From the NCBI RefSeq assembly GCF_000413855.1, contig NZ_ATGG01000001.1:1-60936 (forward strand): 60,936 bases of DNA, written 5' to 3'. The position numbers and the translations under genes were made by a program. Source of the stretch: Acinetobacter gyllenbergii CIP 110306 = MTCC 11365 (GTDB lineage: Bacteria > Pseudomonadota > Gammaproteobacteria > Pseudomonadales > Moraxellaceae). The notes under the pieces were generated by a model. That model saw nothing but the letters and a program-made list of their open reading frames with translations. It made no database searches and was not told where the DNA came from. Shown in pieces: positions 36,266 to 48,557 of the stretch. Positions within the stretch are counted from its first letter, which is position 1, and each line of letters starts with the position of its first letter.

Positions 36266-36297
36266 GGCTTGGATCAGCACAATCCAAGCCTTTTATT
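36266..36297. terminator. Bidirectional terminator
   Basis: Arms GGCTTGGAT / ATCCAAGCC with a 7-base loop and T-rich flank, between converging genes. Confidence 0.85.
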
Positions 36298-36311
36298 TAA
36301 ATGATTTGTAA

Positions 36312-37127
36312 TTAGTTTTTAGATGGTCGCCATTCACCAATAATTGCATGTCGCTCATCTTCGTAAGAGACGGCAAGATGTGAGACTAAACGACATGGAT
36401 CACATTTAAAGGTAAAATTATAAAAAACATTCACTTCTGCGTCTGTGTCTATACTCCATTTTTGACCACAAGCTGGGCACAGCCGGGCATCTTCATTCTT
36501 TTTACGTCCCCAATAACGCATAACGTAATAGTACGTAGGTATATCTGTAACATCTTCAATATATTTACAGATTTTTTGACCTGTTTTTGCTAACTCACTA
36601 TCTGGAGTTGCCAATTGTTTATAAGCTATTTTTTCCAAAGCGCTACTATGTATCCAAGCTTGATCATAGGTCTTATATTCTTGTTGCCAAAAAAATATTT
36701 CTTCTCGTTGCTGATGCTCTCCTGAAAGAAGAAAAATAGGTATTGGATGACCATTATCCCCTCGACACACAGGTGACTGCCAATCATTCATATGGGTATA
36801 CAGGTAAAGGAAAGTAGCGTTTTGCCAATGGATATTTTTTTCAGGAACATCATCATCAATACATTCCCATAATGGTTCACAATCAAACAACTCAGTAATG
36901 CGTTTCAATCGTTCAATACCATATTTGCAATGATATTCTTTTAAATTTGCATCAAGACCTTGCAGATTGATATAGGTACACAACAGGCCTTGATGTACGA
37001 TCAAATAGTACTCACCGCAGACTTGACCATTATGTAATAAAGCCGAAAGATAATCCTCAACCAACCATTCGGCTTGTTCTCGATTTGTTTTTGTAATTGG
37101 CCCAAAAATCACTTTATAAGCAATCAT
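36312..37127 (-). CDS. DUF2310 family zinc-ribbon protein
   Basis: A 271-residue protein whose C-terminal part carries two CxxC pairs (LCPACGQKW and KCDPCRL), consistent with a zinc ribbon. The overall sequence resembles DUF2310 proteins. No signal peptide or membrane helix; cytoplasmic. Function unknown. Single gene, ending near the mnmE stop region on the same strand. Confidence 0.82.
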   Translation of the reverse strand: MIAYKVIFGPITKTNREQAEWLVEDYLSALLHNGQVCGEYYLIVHQGLLCTYINLQGLDANLKEYHCKYGIERLKRITELFDCEPLWECIDDDVPEKNIHWQNATFLYLYTHMNDWQSPVCRGDNGHPIPIFLLSGEHQQREEIFFWQQEYKTYDQAWIHSSALEKIAYKQLATPDSELAKTGQKICKYIEDVTDIPTYYYVMRYWGRKKNEDARLCPACGQKWSIDTDAEVNVFYNFTFKCDPCRLVSHLAVSYEDERHAIIGEWRPSKN

Positions 37128-37290
37128 TTTTAACTCATCAGAAATTTTGTAATAAGAAAAATCAGCAATAAAAGTATAATAATTACACTAAATTTTATTA
37201 TCAGTATATTTTAGAATAAAAAGTACGAATTCATTATAAATTAGTACTTTTATCTTGTTTTATGATTGTTAAAATGGCTTAAATACTTGA

Positions 37291-38646
37291 TTACTTCCCA
37301 ATACAGAACGAACCAAAAATCTTGCCGAGCAAATCATCGGCACTGAAATCACCAGTGATTTCACCCAATGCATTTTGCGCCAAACGCAATGACTCAGCTA
37401 CCAGTTCACCAGCATTAAACACCACCAACTGCTCACGTGCCTCAGACAAATAGCGCTGAGTGCGCTTCATTGCGTCTAAATGACGTGTTCGGGCGATAAA
37501 GGTGTCTTCCTCAGGTTGGAAGCCCGCATGCGCTGTAATCGCATCTATGAGCGCCTGAACCCCCATATCCTGTTTGGCTGAGACACTAATATGACGGAAG
37601 CCCTGATAATCGGTCATTTCCGCCTGTTGTCCAGTTAAATCGCATTTATTCCCAATCAACAATAAACGCTTTGGCTCCAGATGATCAGCAAAATATTCAT
37701 GTGCCAGCTGTAAAGGTTCATCGCCTTGATTCAAGTCATACACCAACAGCAATAAATCAGCCTGTTCAATTTCCTTGATCGCACGACGAATCCCTTCCTG
37801 CTCGACGATATCGCCCGTTTCACGTAAGCCTGCAGTATCGGTTAAAGTCATCGGCAAGCCATTTAAACTAATCTTTTCATGCAGCACATCACGGGTAGTC
37901 CCTGCAATATCGGTCACAATGGCACGTTCATGACCAGCGAGTGCGTTTAACAGGCTCGATTTACCCGCATTGGGCTTACCTGCAATCACCACCTGTAAAC
38001 CTTCACGTAGCAATTGGCCTTGGCGTGCAGACTGCTGTACCGCTTGAACCGAGTCCTGTACACCATCCAGCAAGGCCAAAATCTTACCATCGGCCAGGAA
38101 ATCAATTTCTTCTTCGGGGAAATCAATCGCAGCTTCAACATGCAACCGTAAGTGAATCAGTTGCTCTAAAACCATATTAATTTTAGTTGAAAATGCACCT
38201 TGTAAAGAGCGTACTGCTGAACGTGCTGCCGCCTGTGAAGTGGCATCAATCAAATCGGCAATCGCTTCGGCTTGTACCAAGTCCATCTTGCCATTTTCAA
38301 AGGCACGCATGGAAAATTCACCCGCTTTTGCGGCTGTCGCCCCCAAATCGAGTAAACGTGCTAACAGGGCATTTTGAATGACAGGACCACCATGACCTTG
38401 TAATTCCACCACATCTTCCCCGGTAAAGGAATGTGGGTTTGGAAAACACAATACAATGCCTTCGTCCATTACCGAGCCATCGGCATCACAAAACTGACGA
38501 AAACCAGCCATGCGTGCCGCAGGGAGCTTTTTCTGAGTCAGTTGCTCTGCAATCACATAAGCTTTCGGTCCAGAGAGTCGAATCACCCCCACACCACCAC
38601 GACCTAATGGAGTAGCAATCGCAGCAATTGTGGTTTGATGTTGCAT
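37291..38646 (-). CDS. mnmE: tRNA uridine-5-carboxymethylaminomethyl modification GTPase MnmE
   Basis: A 451-residue GTPase that with MnmG modifies wobble uridine 34 of several tRNAs. The tetrahydrofolate-binding N domain (TIAAIATPLGRGGVGVIRLSG) precedes the helical domain with an inserted G domain: G1 GKPNAGKS (residues 223-230), DTAG (270-273), NKCD. The C-terminal FCIGK contains the essential Cys. AGGTGA precedes the ATG at 38646. Last in the conserved rpmH-rnpA-yidD-yidC-mnmE order. Confidence 0.98.
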   Translation of the reverse strand: MQHQTTIAAIATPLGRGGVGVIRLSGPKAYVIAEQLTQKKLPAARMAGFRQFCDADGSVMDEGIVLCFPNPHSFTGEDVVELQGHGGPVIQNALLARLLDLGATAAKAGEFSMRAFENGKMDLVQAEAIADLIDATSQAAARSAVRSLQGAFSTKINMVLEQLIHLRLHVEAAIDFPEEEIDFLADGKILALLDGVQDSVQAVQQSARQGQLLREGLQVVIAGKPNAGKSSLLNALAGHERAIVTDIAGTTRDVLHEKISLNGLPMTLTDTAGLRETGDIVEQEGIRRAIKEIEQADLLLLVYDLNQGDEPLQLAHEYFADHLEPKRLLLIGNKCDLTGQQAEMTDYQGFRHISVSAKQDMGVQALIDAITAHAGFQPEEDTFIARTRHLDAMKRTQRYLSEAREQLVVFNAGELVAESLRLAQNALGEITGDFSADDLLGKIFGSFCIGK

Positions 38647-38707
38647 GTTAAATTCACCTAAAAAAAGCAAGGGTTGTTGGGTTCAAACCCTAAATACAGA
38701 CAAAGAA

Positions 38708-38741
38708 AAATCCGCCTAAGATTACCATCTTAAGCGGATTT
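38708..38741 (-). terminator. Terminator after yidC
   Basis: Arms AAATCCGCCTAAGA / TCTTAAGCGGATTT (one mismatch) with a 6-base loop; T run follows leftward. It separates yidC from mnmE. Confidence 0.8.
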
Positions 38742-38760
38742 ATTCAGTAAAAGTTCGAAC

Positions 38761-40521
38761 TTAAGCGCTCGGCTCAACCTTGTTGAGACGGTCTTTTTCG
38801 ACACCTTTGTTAATAAACCATTGTTGTAAAATGGTAATACTGTTGTTGACGATCCAGTAAAGGACTAAGCCCGCAGGGAAGAACAACATGAATACCGTAA
38901 ACATGATTGGCATGATACGGAACACTTTGGCCTGCATTGGATCAGTCGGTTGTGGGTTCAACATTTGCTGAACGAACATGGTCACACCCATGATCAACGG
39001 CAAGATAAACCATGGATCCATTGCTGATAAATCTTGAATCCAGCCTAACCATGGTGCATGGCGCAGCTCAACAGATTCCATCAATACCCAATACAAGGCT
39101 AAGAAAATCGGCATTTGTAATAGCAATGGCAAGCAACCAGACAATGGGTTGACTTGTTCACGCTTGTATAACGCCATCATTTCTTGCGAGAAACGCATGC
39201 GGTCTTCACCAAATTCTTCTTTCATGCGTTGCATTTCGGGTGCAATCACACGCATTTTCGCCATCGAACGATAACTTTTTGAAGAAAGTGGCCATAAAAT
39301 CAACTTCACCAAGATCGTCAATAAGATAATTGACCAGCCCCAGTTCCCAATAATGTTATGGAAGAATTGCAAGCCCAAGAACAATAATTTCGCAATTGGC
39401 CATAACCAACCATAATCTACAGTTTGGTTTAAACCATCAGCCAAGTCTTTCAGCTCAGACTGAACTTTCGGACCAGAATAAAGCTTAGCATCCACTTCCA
39501 TTGAGGTACCTGCAGGTACATTAATCACTGGAGAGGTGAAGCCCATGATATTCATGCCGTCCGTAGACTGACGTGACTCTAATTTTGCATTATATGGCTG
39601 ACCATCGGCCTGAGTGAGTTTTAAGTTCCCAGGAATCCATGCGCTCACAAAATAATGCTGAACCATGGCAACCCAGCCGCCTTTGGCTTCAACATTTAAT
39701 TTTTCGTCATTAAAGTTAGCGAATTTTAACTTGTTATAATGCGCATCTGGTGTACCCCAAGCGCCGCCAAGATAAGTACCCAAGGTGAAAATACCTTGTG
39801 AAGACTTACCAGGATCATCCGAATTATCACGCTTTAACTGACCAAACATTTGACCTTGCCAGTTTTGCTGACTGCGGTTAATAACTTGATGTTTAACGGT
39901 AATTGGGTAATCGCCTTGCGTGAAGGTGAACGATTTGATCACTTCCACACCTTCAGGTGTTTTAAATACCAACGGCACAGTCAACACTTGATGTGTTTTA
40001 CCATCTTTCGACGCAACGCTTTTCGCATCTGCCAAGGTATATGCTGTTTTTTCAACATCATACATTGGACGACCGCCACGGCTGCTATCTGGTCCATTTA
40101 AACCAATTAAACCAGATTGAGCGACGTAAGTACGTTTCGCATCACTTTCCAGCATGACAAACGGTTTATCGCTGTCTTTGCTTTCATCATGGCTTAACAA
40201 TTCAATACGGACGATATCACCACCTTTTGGATTGATCCACAGGTGATAAAGATCAGTTTGTACTGAAATCAGTTGCTGGCTCACAGATGTATTATGTTCT
40301 GTAGCTTGTGATGCAGTCGCATTTGCTTGTGGCAAGTCTGAAGCCGCTGTTGCATTTTGAGCATTTGGCAAATCTGCAGATACTTCATGTGCAGTCACAG
40401 CAGCCGCTTGTTGTTGCGGTGCTGGTGCAGCATGACCATAATCTTTTTGCCAAGCCAAAATAAGCAAATATGCGGTAACAAACATGGCTCCAAGAATTGC
40501 AAATCTGGCCCATTGTTGCAT
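38761..40521 (-). CDS. yidC: Membrane protein insertase YidC
   Basis: A 586-residue inner-membrane insertase acting alone or with Sec. N-terminal anchor (residues about 4-24), a large periplasmic domain of about 330 residues with a Gln/Ala-rich linker, and the conserved five-helix core from about 360 (GWGWSIILLTILVKLILWPLS, MPIFLALYWVLMESVELR, LVLYWIVNNSITILQQWFI). The hydrophilic-groove Arg is within VKLILWPLSSKSYRSMAKM. Two bases separate it from yidD. Confidence 0.98.
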   Translation of the reverse strand: MQQWARFAILGAMFVTAYLLILAWQKDYGHAAPAPQQQAAAVTAHEVSADLPNAQNATAASDLPQANATASQATEHNTSVSQQLISVQTDLYHLWINPKGGDIVRIELLSHDESKDSDKPFVMLESDAKRTYVAQSGLIGLNGPDSSRGGRPMYDVEKTAYTLADAKSVASKDGKTHQVLTVPLVFKTPEGVEVIKSFTFTQGDYPITVKHQVINRSQQNWQGQMFGQLKRDNSDDPGKSSQGIFTLGTYLGGAWGTPDAHYNKLKFANFNDEKLNVEAKGGWVAMVQHYFVSAWIPGNLKLTQADGQPYNAKLESRQSTDGMNIMGFTSPVINVPAGTSMEVDAKLYSGPKVQSELKDLADGLNQTVDYGWLWPIAKLLFLGLQFFHNIIGNWGWSIILLTILVKLILWPLSSKSYRSMAKMRVIAPEMQRMKEEFGEDRMRFSQEMMALYKREQVNPLSGCLPLLLQMPIFLALYWVLMESVELRHAPWLGWIQDLSAMDPWFILPLIMGVTMFVQQMLNPQPTDPMQAKVFRIMPIMFTVFMLFFPAGLVLYWIVNNSITILQQWFINKGVEKDRLNKVEPSA

Positions 40522-40523
40522 AT

Positions 40524-40847
40524 CTATAATCCCAAATGGTTAGAGAGATTTTGCTTGAATAAACGATCACGAAAGGGTACAGCAACGTGATGCATTTGAG
40601 AATCTATTTGATGAAACGAAATAAAACGAAGTGCTTTACGAGGCACTGGATCATAGCCTGACCCACCCCAAGGATGACAACGGCAAATTCGCTTAGTCGA
40701 TAGCCATACACCTTTGACCGCGCCATGTGTCTGCAACGCTTCGATTGCATATTGCGAACAAGTGGGAATATAGCGACAACGAGGACCCAATAATGGACTA
40801 ATTGCGATTTGGTAACATCTTATCAACCAATGCAGTAAACGTACCAT
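40524..40847 (-). CDS. yidD: Membrane protein insertion efficiency factor YidD
   Basis: A 107-residue protein with the YidD signature [16 protein letters not shown] and [17 protein letters not shown], including the three conserved Cys. A membrane-associated N-terminal helix ([14 protein letters not shown]). The C terminus is about 25 residues longer than E. coli YidD, with His-rich tail. Lies between rnpA and yidC. Confidence 0.95.
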   Translation of the reverse strand: MVRLLHWLIRCYQIAISPLLGPRCRYIPTCSQYAIEALQTHGAVKGVWLSTKRICRCHPWGGSGYDPVPRKALRFISFHQIDSQMHHVAVPFRDRLFKQNLSNHLGL

Positions 40848-40856
40848 TGGAGATCT

Positions 40857-41252
40857 CTAATTTTGGAGGGATGTCACAACGACTTTGGAATGCTTCTTTG
40901 CTAAGCGTTGTAATTTTTGCCAAGCAAAATCTAATTGTTGATGTAATTCTTGATTTGCGATTGCTTCTATACCTACTTTAGGCATCACCACAATATCGAT
41001 ATCAGCATTAAATTGCGCTTGATGTAAACGAAAGCTCTCCCGAGCAAGACGTTTTATTCGATTTCGTTCATGTGCACGACGCACCTTTTTTTTAGCAACG
41101 ACAATACCCAAACGGCTTTTCGGCTGTTCGGTTAATTTTGCTAAAAAAAGGAAATGGGGCTGATGCACTTTAAAAAGCGCACCATCAAATACACTTTTAT
41201 AATCAGCGGCACAACGAATACGAGATTCAGTGCCGAAACTGTAAAGTGTCAT
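40857..41252 (-). CDS. rnpA: Ribonuclease P protein component
   Basis: A 131-residue basic protein that with M1 RNA matures tRNA 5' ends. The RNR motif is present as [21 protein letters not shown]. The ATG at 41252 follows GGGTG. It ends nine bases before yidD starts and lies 27 bases after rpmH. Confidence 0.95.
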   Translation of the reverse strand: MTLYSFGTESRIRCAADYKSVFDGALFKVHQPHFLFLAKLTEQPKSRLGIVVAKKKVRRAHERNRIKRLARESFRLHQAQFNADIDIVVMPKVGIEAIANQELHQQLDFAWQKLQRLAKKHSKVVVTSLQN

Positions 41253-41279
41253 CACCCAAGTCTGGTCAGCTTAACAGTA

Positions 41280-41414
41280 TTAAACAGTTAAGCTATGACG
41301 ACCTTTTGCACGACGACGAGCTAAAACTTGACGACCTGCTTTAGTAGCCATACGAGCGCGGAAACCATGAACGCGTTTACGCTTTAATTCAGATGGTTGG
41401 AAAGTACGTTTCAT
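41280..41414 (-). CDS. rpmH: 50S ribosomal protein L34
   Basis: A 44-residue, highly basic protein beginning [18 protein letters not shown] and ending KGRHSLTV, a full match in length and sequence to L34. GGAG precedes the ATG. First gene of the rpmH-rnpA-yidD-yidC cluster, divergent from dnaA across oriC. Confidence 0.97.
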
Positions 41415-41452
41415 TTCGAAACTCCAAAATGATCTTTCTATAAAGGTCCGCG

Positions 41453-41481
41453 ATTTTATTGTGCAATGTTTACGCTGTCAA
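41453..41481 (-). promoter_or_regulatory. rpmH operon promoter
   Basis: Read leftward: perfect TTGACA (complement of 41476-41481), 17 bases, TAAAAT (complement of 41453-41458). About 40 bases before the rpmH start. Confidence 0.85.
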
Positions 41482-41633
41482 TGGAAAATCAAAAACTTTA
41501 CATTTTGTTTGTTCTGTTTTGAAGCGATAAAGCTGCTCGTAGTTATATGCTTTTATTGAAAACAAAAAATATACACAAGCTATCTATTTAAATAATATCA
41601 GTATTCGTCTATATTCACAGCTTACAAACAAGC

Positions 41634-42083
41634 TTATCAACACTCCACCATCTGATTTAAATTTAATTCTTGGATTTTGAATTTAAATTTCGATATGCTC
41701 AGTTATCCACAATTCGAGTGAACCCTATAAGTAAATTCAAATTTTAAAATTTAAATTTATTCTTATTAGGGTGGATATTTTCTGTGGAAAGTGATGTTTT
41801 TTTATGAATAAACATAAAGTTATACTGTGGATAAGCATGTTTTTATCAATTTTATAGTTTGTGGATAACTTTGAGCTCAAAACTATCCACAGCTTGTGCA
41901 AAAAGTTATGCACATGTGGTTTTGAATTTAAATTTATAAACGAATGCTGTCTTTTTCAGCAAAAGTCCCATAAATTGTCCTGACAGATGTGGATAACTTG
42001 GTTAGAATGGCGACCCCTTTGAAAGATGAGGGGTGACGGTTTTTTATTTTTGAATTTAAAAAATGGATATATAGGGGATGCAC
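41634..42083. other. oriC: Chromosomal replication origin (oriC)
   Basis: Between rpmH and dnaA. DnaA boxes: TTATCAACA at 41634, TTATCCACA at 41703, TGTGGATAA (reverse) at 41826, 41860 and 41988, CTATCCACA at 41883 and TTATGCACA at 41906. AT-rich stretches at 41656-41690 and 41732-41762 are candidate unwinding elements and contain the TTTRAATTTAAA palindrome also seen at 16.5 and 18.3 kb. Position next to dnaA, box density and flanking parS sites support the call. Confidence 0.88.
41980..42008 (+). promoter_or_regulatory. dnaA promoter with DnaA box in the spacer
   Basis: CTGACA (41980-41985), 17 bases, TAGAAT (42003-42008). The exact DnaA box TGTGGATAA (41988-41996) lies in the spacer, so DnaA binding would block RNA polymerase: direct autorepression. 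Confidence 0.7.
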
Positions 42084-43481
42084 ATGCTCTGGACAGACTG
42101 CTTAACTCGCTTGCGACAAGAGCTATCTGATAACGTCTTTGCGATGTGGATTCGTCCTTTGGTTGCTGAAGAGGTTGATGGTGTGATGCGTTTATACGCA
42201 CCGAACCCTTATTGGACGCGTTATATTCAAGATAACCATTTAGAACTGATTTCTATTCTTGCTGAACAATTGTCGGAAGGTCGAGTTCGTCAGGTTGAAA
42301 TTCTGGTTGATTCACGTCCTGGGACGATTTTGTCTTCTAATGAGCAACCTGCAACCACAACAGCAGCGTTGAGTAGTGCTCCTGTTGCTGTTCCAACAAA
42401 GGTAAAAAAAGAATCTGATCTGGTTCAACCGAGTCAAAATGTCACTAAAATACCGAAGAAAAGACAACTCAATCCGTTATTTACCTTCTCTTTATTTGTT
42501 GAAGGCCGTTCTAACCAAATGGCTGCTGAAACCTGTCGCAAGGTGTTAACCCAGTTAGGTGCTTCGCAACATAACCCTTTATTTTTGTATGGCCCAACAG
42601 GTTTGGGTAAAACCCATTTAATGCAGGCCGTGGGCAATGCGCTGTTACAAGCCAAGCCAAATGCACGTGTGATGTATATGACTTCGGAAAGTTTTGTACA
42701 GGACTTTGTCAGTTCATTGCAAAAAGGTAAGGTTGAAGAATTTAAGAAAAACTGTCGTTCTTTAGATTTATTGTTGGTCGATGATATTCATTTACTCGCA
42801 GGAAAAGAAGCAAGCCTTGTTGAATTCTTTTATACATTCAATGCCTTACTGGATGAATCTAAACAAATTATTTTAACATCAGATCGTTATCCCAAAGAAC
42901 TCACTGAACTTGATCCACGTTTAGTTTCTCGCTTTTCATGGGGTTTATCTGTGGGGGTAGAACCGCCCGATATTGAAACCCGAATCGAGATCTTGCTGAA
43001 AAAAGCGGAAAATAGTGGTGTTGATTTACCGCGAAACTGTGCTTTGTTTATTGCCCAGCAAGTGGTTGCAAACGTACGTGAGCTTGAAGGTGCACTCAAT
43101 AAAGTCGTCGCAATTTCACGTTTTAAAGGCACCGTGATTGATTTGGATGTGGTGCGGGAATCTTTAAAAGATGTTTTAGCAATTCGTGCGCGTACCATTA
43201 GCGTGGAAAACATCCAGCGGGTGGTGAGTGAATACTTCCGAATTCCACTGAAAGAGTTGATTGGGCCAAAACGTACCCGTATTTATGCACGCCCACGTCA
43301 ATTGGCTATGGGGTTGGCGCGTGAATTAACTGGGGACAGTTTCCCTGAAATTGGTATGGCCTTTGGTGGTCGTGACCACAGTACCGTGATGCATGCCTGT
43401 GAAAAAGTGGTCAGCTTGCGTGAAGAAGACCCTATTTTTAATGAAGACTATAAAAATTTACTGCGCTTGTTACAAAGTTAA
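42084..43481 (+). CDS. dnaA: Chromosomal replication initiator protein DnaA
   Basis: A 465-residue AAA+ initiator. Domain I (MLWTDCLTRLRQELSDNVFAMWIRPL), a variable linker (about 80-130), AAA+ domain with Walker A GPTGLGKT (residues 170-177) and Walker B LLLVDDIHLL, and the C-terminal DNA-binding domain with GGRDHSTVMHACEKV. Start 42084 (ATG) gives the usual N terminus; an ATG two codons earlier is part of GGGGATG. First of dnaA-dnaN-recF-gyrB. Confidence 0.98.
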   Translation: MLWTDCLTRLRQELSDNVFAMWIRPLVAEEVDGVMRLYAPNPYWTRYIQDNHLELISILAEQLSEGRVRQVEILVDSRPGTILSSNEQPATTTAALSSAPVAVPTKVKKESDLVQPSQNVTKIPKKRQLNPLFTFSLFVEGRSNQMAAETCRKVLTQLGASQHNPLFLYGPTGLGKTHLMQAVGNALLQAKPNARVMYMTSESFVQDFVSSLQKGKVEEFKKNCRSLDLLLVDDIHLLAGKEASLVEFFYTFNALLDESKQIILTSDRYPKELTELDPRLVSRFSWGLSVGVEPPDIETRIEILLKKAENSGVDLPRNCALFIAQQVVANVRELEGALNKVVAISRFKGTVIDLDVVRESLKDVLAIRARTISVENIQRVVSEYFRIPLKELIGPKRTRIYARPRQLAMGLARELTGDSFPEIGMAFGGRDHSTVMHACEKVVSLREEDPIFNEDYKNLLRLLQS

Positions 43482-43571
43482 TCTATTTTTCAGAGTTGCA
43501 AACTATTTTTAAGTGCAGCATAGTACACTGCTAACATTCATATCGGCTTCTGTTGTAAGAGGAATAAAATC

Positions 43572-44720
43572 GTGCGTTTGAAAATCGCTAAAGAAAGTTT
43601 AGTCAATGTTTTATCCCATGTGGTGGGGGCTGTTGAACGCCGTCATACCTTGAATATTCTTTCAAACGTTAAAATTCAAACCACACAACAGGCTTTAACC
43701 ATTACAGGTTCTGACTTGGAAGTTGAATTGGTTGCCAGTACTACGTTAGCAGAAGGTGCTTGCTTGGAAGCGGGTGAAACCACAGTTCCTGCACGAAAAC
43801 TGGTCGAAATTTGTAAATCTCTTCCTACAGCAGCCTTAATTGATCTACAAATTACCGAAGATCAACGTTGTATTTTAAAATCGGGCAACAGCCGTTTCGT
43901 CTTGGGTACACTTCCAGCAGAAGATTATCCATTATTGACCACCGAAAATAGCCAAGGGACACAAGTCCAGGTTACCCAACGCGAATTAAAGCGTTTATTT
44001 GAAAAAACCGCCTTCGCGATGGCGGTTCAGGATGTTCGTTTTTATTTGACTGGTACATTGTTGGAAATTGATCAAAATCAACTACGTACAGTCACTACCG
44101 ATGGACATCGTTTAGCCTTATGTGAAGTGTTAGCTTCATCAACAGCAGCTGCACCAATGCAGGCCATTGTGCCACGTAAGGCGGTCGGTGAATTACAGCG
44201 TTTACTCAGTATTGAAGATGAACAATTAACCTTATTGATTGGTCGTGAATTATTGAACGTCACCATCAATACGCCAAGCCGTGATAAAGAGCAGGGCGAT
44301 ATTACCGTTCGTTTTACCACGAAATTGATTGACGGAAAATTCCCAGATTATCGCCGTGTGATTCCAAAAAATGGTGATAAGCATGTCTTTATTGCACATG
44401 ATGTGTTTAAGCAATCATTACAGCGTGTGGCAATTTTAAGTAATGAAAAACTTCGTGGCGTGTTCTTGAATTTCAATCAAGACTCATTACAGTTGCGTGC
44501 CAATAACCCTGAACAAGATGAGGCGGTTGAAGATATTGCAATTCAATATCAAGATGCACCGTTGGAAATGTCATTTAATGCGCAGTATATCCTTGATGTT
44601 TTAAGCGTTTTAGATGGTGATGATGTGAAAATGAGCATGAGCGAAGCCAATCAATCTGTACTTGTTCAAGATCCAGCCCATCCAGATCAAACTTATGTTG
44701 TCATGCCAATGCGTGTTTAA
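43572..44720 (+). CDS. dnaN: DNA polymerase III beta sliding clamp
   Basis: A 382-residue clamp protein with three repeated clamp domains; ends YVVMPMRV, the conserved C terminus. The start codon is GTG at 43572, with AGAGGA upstream. Ninety bases after dnaA and 27 before recF, probably one transcript. Confidence 0.97.
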   Translation: MRLKIAKESLVNVLSHVVGAVERRHTLNILSNVKIQTTQQALTITGSDLEVELVASTTLAEGACLEAGETTVPARKLVEICKSLPTAALIDLQITEDQRCILKSGNSRFVLGTLPAEDYPLLTTENSQGTQVQVTQRELKRLFEKTAFAMAVQDVRFYLTGTLLEIDQNQLRTVTTDGHRLALCEVLASSTAAAPMQAIVPRKAVGELQRLLSIEDEQLTLLIGRELLNVTINTPSRDKEQGDITVRFTTKLIDGKFPDYRRVIPKNGDKHVFIAHDVFKQSLQRVAILSNEKLRGVFLNFNQDSLQLRANNPEQDEAVEDIAIQYQDAPLEMSFNAQYILDVLSVLDGDDVKMSMSEANQSVLVQDPAHPDQTYVVMPMRV

Positions 44721-44747
44721 GGTCGTTGATGGTTTGAGTTTAAAATC

Positions 44748-45830
44748 ATGCAAATTACGCGTTTAAATATCGAGCGTGTACGTAATTTAAAGGCGGTTGC
44801 ACTCAATGAGTTGCAACCGTTTAATATTTTTTACGGGGCCAATGGTTCTGGGAAAACCTCAATACTTGAATCCATCCATTTATTGGCTACAGGTCGCTCG
44901 TTTCGTACCCATATTCCAAAACATTACATCCAATACGAGGCGGACGATGCGATTGTGTTCGCACAATCGGCAAGTGAACGGATCGGCATGCAAAAACTGG
45001 CTTCTGGCGAGCAACTGATTAAAGTGAATGGTGATACCATTGCCACACAAGGTCAGCTGGCAAAACTATTGCCTTTACAGCATATCGACCCACAAAGTAC
45101 CGATATTATTGATCACGGCGCCAAGCCCAGACGGCAACTGCTGGATTGGTTGATGTTCCACGTGGAACCTGAGTTTTATTTTGCTTGGCAGTATTATTCG
45201 CGAGCATTAAAACAGCGCAATAGTTTACTCAAAACACGGCGTAATCTCAGTCTGGCTGATTTAGAGCCGTGGAACAAAATGCTCAGTGATTATGGTGAAA
45301 TTTTGCACTCACAACGGGTTGGAATCGTTGAACAATGGAATCAGTTTTTCCATGAAGATTTGCAGCAGTTGTTGCCGAATTTGCAGATTGAATTGGAATA
45401 CAGTGCGGGCTTTCATACCGAGCAGGGCTTGCTACAGGACTTGATTCAGCAGCATCAAAAAGACCTTGATCGGCGTTATACCGAGTACGGTCCACACCGT
45501 GCGGATTTACGCTTAAAAACGCCATTTGGCAATGCCGATGATGTGCTGTCTCGCGGGCAAAAAAAGTTGTTAATCATGGCATTAAAACTGTCACAAATTG
45601 CAATGCTGCATGCGAGTAACAAGGAAACTGTGGTATTATTAGATGATCTGACAGCAGAGTTAGATTTAGCTGCACAACAACGTTTAATTGAGCGACTGAG
45701 TCAGTTGGGAAGTCAGGTTTTTATGACCACCTTAGACCATGCGTCGGTATTAAAACACTTACATGATCTGTCGATTCCCTTTCAATTATTCCATGTTGTT
45801 CACGGCCAAGTCAGTCTTGCTGCGCCATAA
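44748..45830 (+). CDS. recF: DNA replication and repair protein RecF
   Basis: A 360-residue SMC-like ATPase that loads RecA at gaps. Walker [10 protein letters not shown] (about residues 30-38), signature [15 protein letters not shown] and Walker [13 protein letters not shown] are present. A parS-like site lies within the coding sequence at 45154-45169. Between dnaN and gyrB. Confidence 0.97.
   Translation: MQITRLNIERVRNLKAVALNELQPFNIFYGANGSGKTSILESIHLLATGRSFRTHIPKHYIQYEADDAIVFAQSASERIGMQKLASGEQLIKVNGDTIATQGQLAKLLPLQHIDPQSTDIIDHGAKPRRQLLDWLMFHVEPEFYFAWQYYSRALKQRNSLLKTRRNLSLADLEPWNKMLSDYGEILHSQRVGIVEQWNQFFHEDLQQLLPNLQIELEYSAGFHTEQGLLQDLIQQHQKDLDRRYTEYGPHRADLRLKTPFGNADDVLSRGQKKLLIMALKLSQIAMLHASNKETVVLLDDLTAELDLAAQQRLIERLSQLGSQVFMTTLDHASVLKHLHDLSIPFQLFHVVHGQVSLAAP
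45154..45169. other. parS-like site inside recF
   Basis: TGTTCCACGTGGAACC: a perfect 14-base palindrome core (GTTCCACGTGGAAC) and 15 of 16 bases of the consensus. It encodes part of the RecF sequence MFHVEPE in frame. Confidence 0.8.
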
Positions 45831-45870
45831 TTTTATTTCCTCATCTTTGGATAGATTAGATATTTACTAG

Positions 45871-48368
<2,498 letters not shown>

Positions 48369-48378
48369 AATCAAGCTG

Positions 48379-48410
48379 GCTTATCTTTTACCACGCTGTA
48401 AAAGATAAGC
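48379..48410. terminator. Hairpin between gyrB and the PepSY operon
   Basis: Perfect 12-base arms GCTTATCTTTTA / TAAAAGATAAGC with an 8-base loop, ten bases after the previous inverted repeat. It overlaps the end of the small membrane ORF on the other strand. Confidence 0.55.
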
Positions 48411-48557
48411 TCGCCATCCTGCAAGCAACAGGGGCAGCAGGGTAATCATTAGAAAAATAACATCTGCCATACCATCCATTAGCAGCATTCCAATAATCCC
48501 ACCAATACTGCAGAGTGCGAGTAACCATAAAGTACTGAGCTTATTCCATCGTTGCAT
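48381..48557 (-). CDS. Small two-helix membrane protein downstream of the PepSY gene
   Basis: A 58-residue frame, MQRWNKLSTLWLLAL to RAYLLQRGKR, overlapping the last 17 bases of the PepSY gene. Two hydrophobic helices (LWLLALCSIGGIIGMLL; VIFLMITLLPLLLAGW) are followed by a basic end. The overlap suggests translational coupling; CC-T-T-T-free GGAGG-type pairing (AGGCAAC) lies just before the ATG. Probably inner membrane; no family recognised. Confidence 0.6.
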   Translation of the reverse strand: MQRWNKLSTLWLLALCSIGGIIGMLLMDGMADVIFLMITLLPLLLAGWRAYLLQRGKR

